NCBI GenBank assembly: GCA_903937225.1
Contig: CAIZYO010000081.1
Coordinates: 1 to 5,740, forward strand
Source of the DNA: an uncultured Chloroflexota bacterium
GTDB lineage: Bacteria > Chloroflexota > Limnocylindria > Limnocylindrales > Limnocylindraceae
Direction: 5' to 3'
Length of the DNA stretch: 5,740 bases
Below are positions 5,315 to 5,740 of the stretch, one piece after another. The first letter of the stretch is position 1. Every line of letters begins with the position of its first letter. The notes beneath the pieces are model-generated. The model did not search any database. It saw only the letters and a list, made by a program, of their open reading frames with translations, and was not told where the DNA came from. The translations under genes were made by a program, and so were the position numbers.

Positions 5315-5740
5315 GTGCCAGCGCGCGGCGCGAACGGGGGCGCCCCCGATCTTCTCGTGGTGGGTGGCGGCGTCTGGGGGAGCTGGACGGCGCTCCTCGC
5401 GCGCAAGCTCGGCGCCACCGTGACACTCATGGAAGCATCTGAACCAGGACACCGCGACTCAACCTCTGGCGACCACAGTCGCATCTTCCGGCACTCACAC
5501 GGCGAAGATGAACTGTTGCTCGGCTGGGCGCGCAAATCGCTCGCCGCATGGAAAGCGCTCGGCGCCATGAGTGGCGAAGAGCTCTTTGTTGAGAGTGGCG
5601 TTGCCTGGTGCATCTCTGATCTTGGCCTCTGGGAGGGCGAATCCGAGAAGCGATTGCGCGCCGCTGGTGTTCCGCACGAGCGAATCAGCGCGGATGAGGC
5701 GGTGAAGCGCTGGCCGGCGATGAGCCCCGCCGCACTCGCC
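5315..5740 (+). CDS. FAD-dependent amine/amino acid oxidase, sarcosine oxidase type (N-terminal part, 3' end outside window)
   Basis: The 142 visible residues are the FAD-binding start of a DAO-family flavoprotein like monomeric sarcosine oxidase and N-methyltryptophan oxidase, which oxidise C-N bonds of (N-methyl) amino acids and give hydrogen peroxide. Evidence: the dinucleotide fold DLLVVGGGVWGSW (12-24) ending in Glu40 (TLMEAS), which binds the FAD ribose; the flavin-proximal segment SGDHSRIFRHSHGED (51-65), aligning with TRIIRHAYGE of monomeric sarcosine oxidase; and KRWPAM near the end, aligning with its KRWPGI. Complete members are about 370-400 residues. The start is taken as GTG at 5315, 2 bases after the ATPase stop, with only a weak AAGAAG upstream, so it probably depends on translational coupling; later GTG codons at 5354 and 5357 would cut the first strand. 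An 11-residue Gly/Ala-rich leader precedes the fold and contains a 14-bp palindrome. The operon position suggests it oxidises what the importer brings in. The exact substrate is unknown; D-amino acid or glycine oxidase activity is possible. Confidence 0.92.
   Translation, partial: MPARGANGGAPDLLVVGGGVWGSWTALLARKLGATVTLMEASEPGHRDSTSGDHSRIFRHSHGEDELLLGWARKSLAAWKALGAMSGEELFVESGVAWCISDLGLWEGESEKRLRAAGVPHERISADEAVKRWPAMSPAALA
5335..5348. repeat. 14-bp perfect palindrome inside the oxidase start region
   Basis: CGGGGGCGCCCCCG is fully self-complementary and lies 20-33 bases downstream of the first base of the GTG start, in codons for the poorly conserved leader before the FAD fold. In mRNA it could fold as a 5-bp G-C stem with loop GCGC and slow translation of the oxidase. 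It could also be plain G+C-rich coding sequence. Confidence 0.4.

Noticed and set aside
4362..5426. Long minus-strand open frame (354 codons) opposite the permease and ATPase genes
   Set aside because: The translation is rich in Arg, His and Leu, has no recognisable motif, and lies opposite clearly coding genes. Open antisense frames like this are common in G+C-rich coding DNA.
1048..5560. Repeated GCTCGGCGCC decamer at several places (for example 1050, 5408, 5557)
   Set aside because: The copies lie within coding frames, mostly as Leu-Gly-Ala codons, and reflect codon preference rather than a dispersed repeat.

Overview
The window is 5,740 bases of gene-dense, G+C-rich bacterial DNA (roughly 60% G+C by eye). 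It holds seven protein genes, the first and last cut by the window edges. No rRNA, tRNA, CRISPR array, transposase or integrase is visible. The lineage cannot be fixed from the sequence. The G+C content, tight packing, GTG starts and two probable leaderless starts fit an Actinomycetota- or Chloroflexota-like organism, but this is only an inference.

Left part (1-1465, plus strand): the C-terminal part of an ApbE-type FAD:protein FMN transferase, then, after 55 bases, a complete ten-helix EamA/DMT-type exporter. The exporter converges with a minus-strand gene (1470-2444) for a phosphotriesterase-like metallohydrolase of the E. coli PHP type. Only 4 bases separate the two stop codons, and a short hairpin lies across the junction.

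Right part (2590-5740, plus strand): a typical ABC importer operon of the polar amino acid class. It encodes a lipoprotein solute-binding protein, one permease (probably a homodimer) and an ATPase joined to the permease by an ATGA overlap. Two bases after the ATPase stop, a GTG-started flavoprotein oxidase of the monomeric sarcosine oxidase/N-methyltryptophan oxidase type begins and runs off the window. The layout suggests that the transporter brings in an amino-acid-like compound, possibly N-substituted, which the oxidase then oxidises.

The most interesting parts are the non-coding or overlapping signals. Two tandem perfect 10-bp palindromes sit one helical turn apart on the start codon of the hydrolase gene. 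A 16-bp palindrome lies in the divergent promoter region. A 14-bp hairpin capped by a GCAA tetraloop lies between the binding protein and permease genes, followed by a run of CCTNNGG-like motifs and a very strong ribosome binding site. A perfect 14-bp palindrome lies just inside the oxidase gene. The binding protein keeps the carboxylate-binding residues of its family but has Ser where the usual ammonium-binding Asp is expected. I see no clearly new biological system, but the operon, its substrate and its control sites deserve a closer look.
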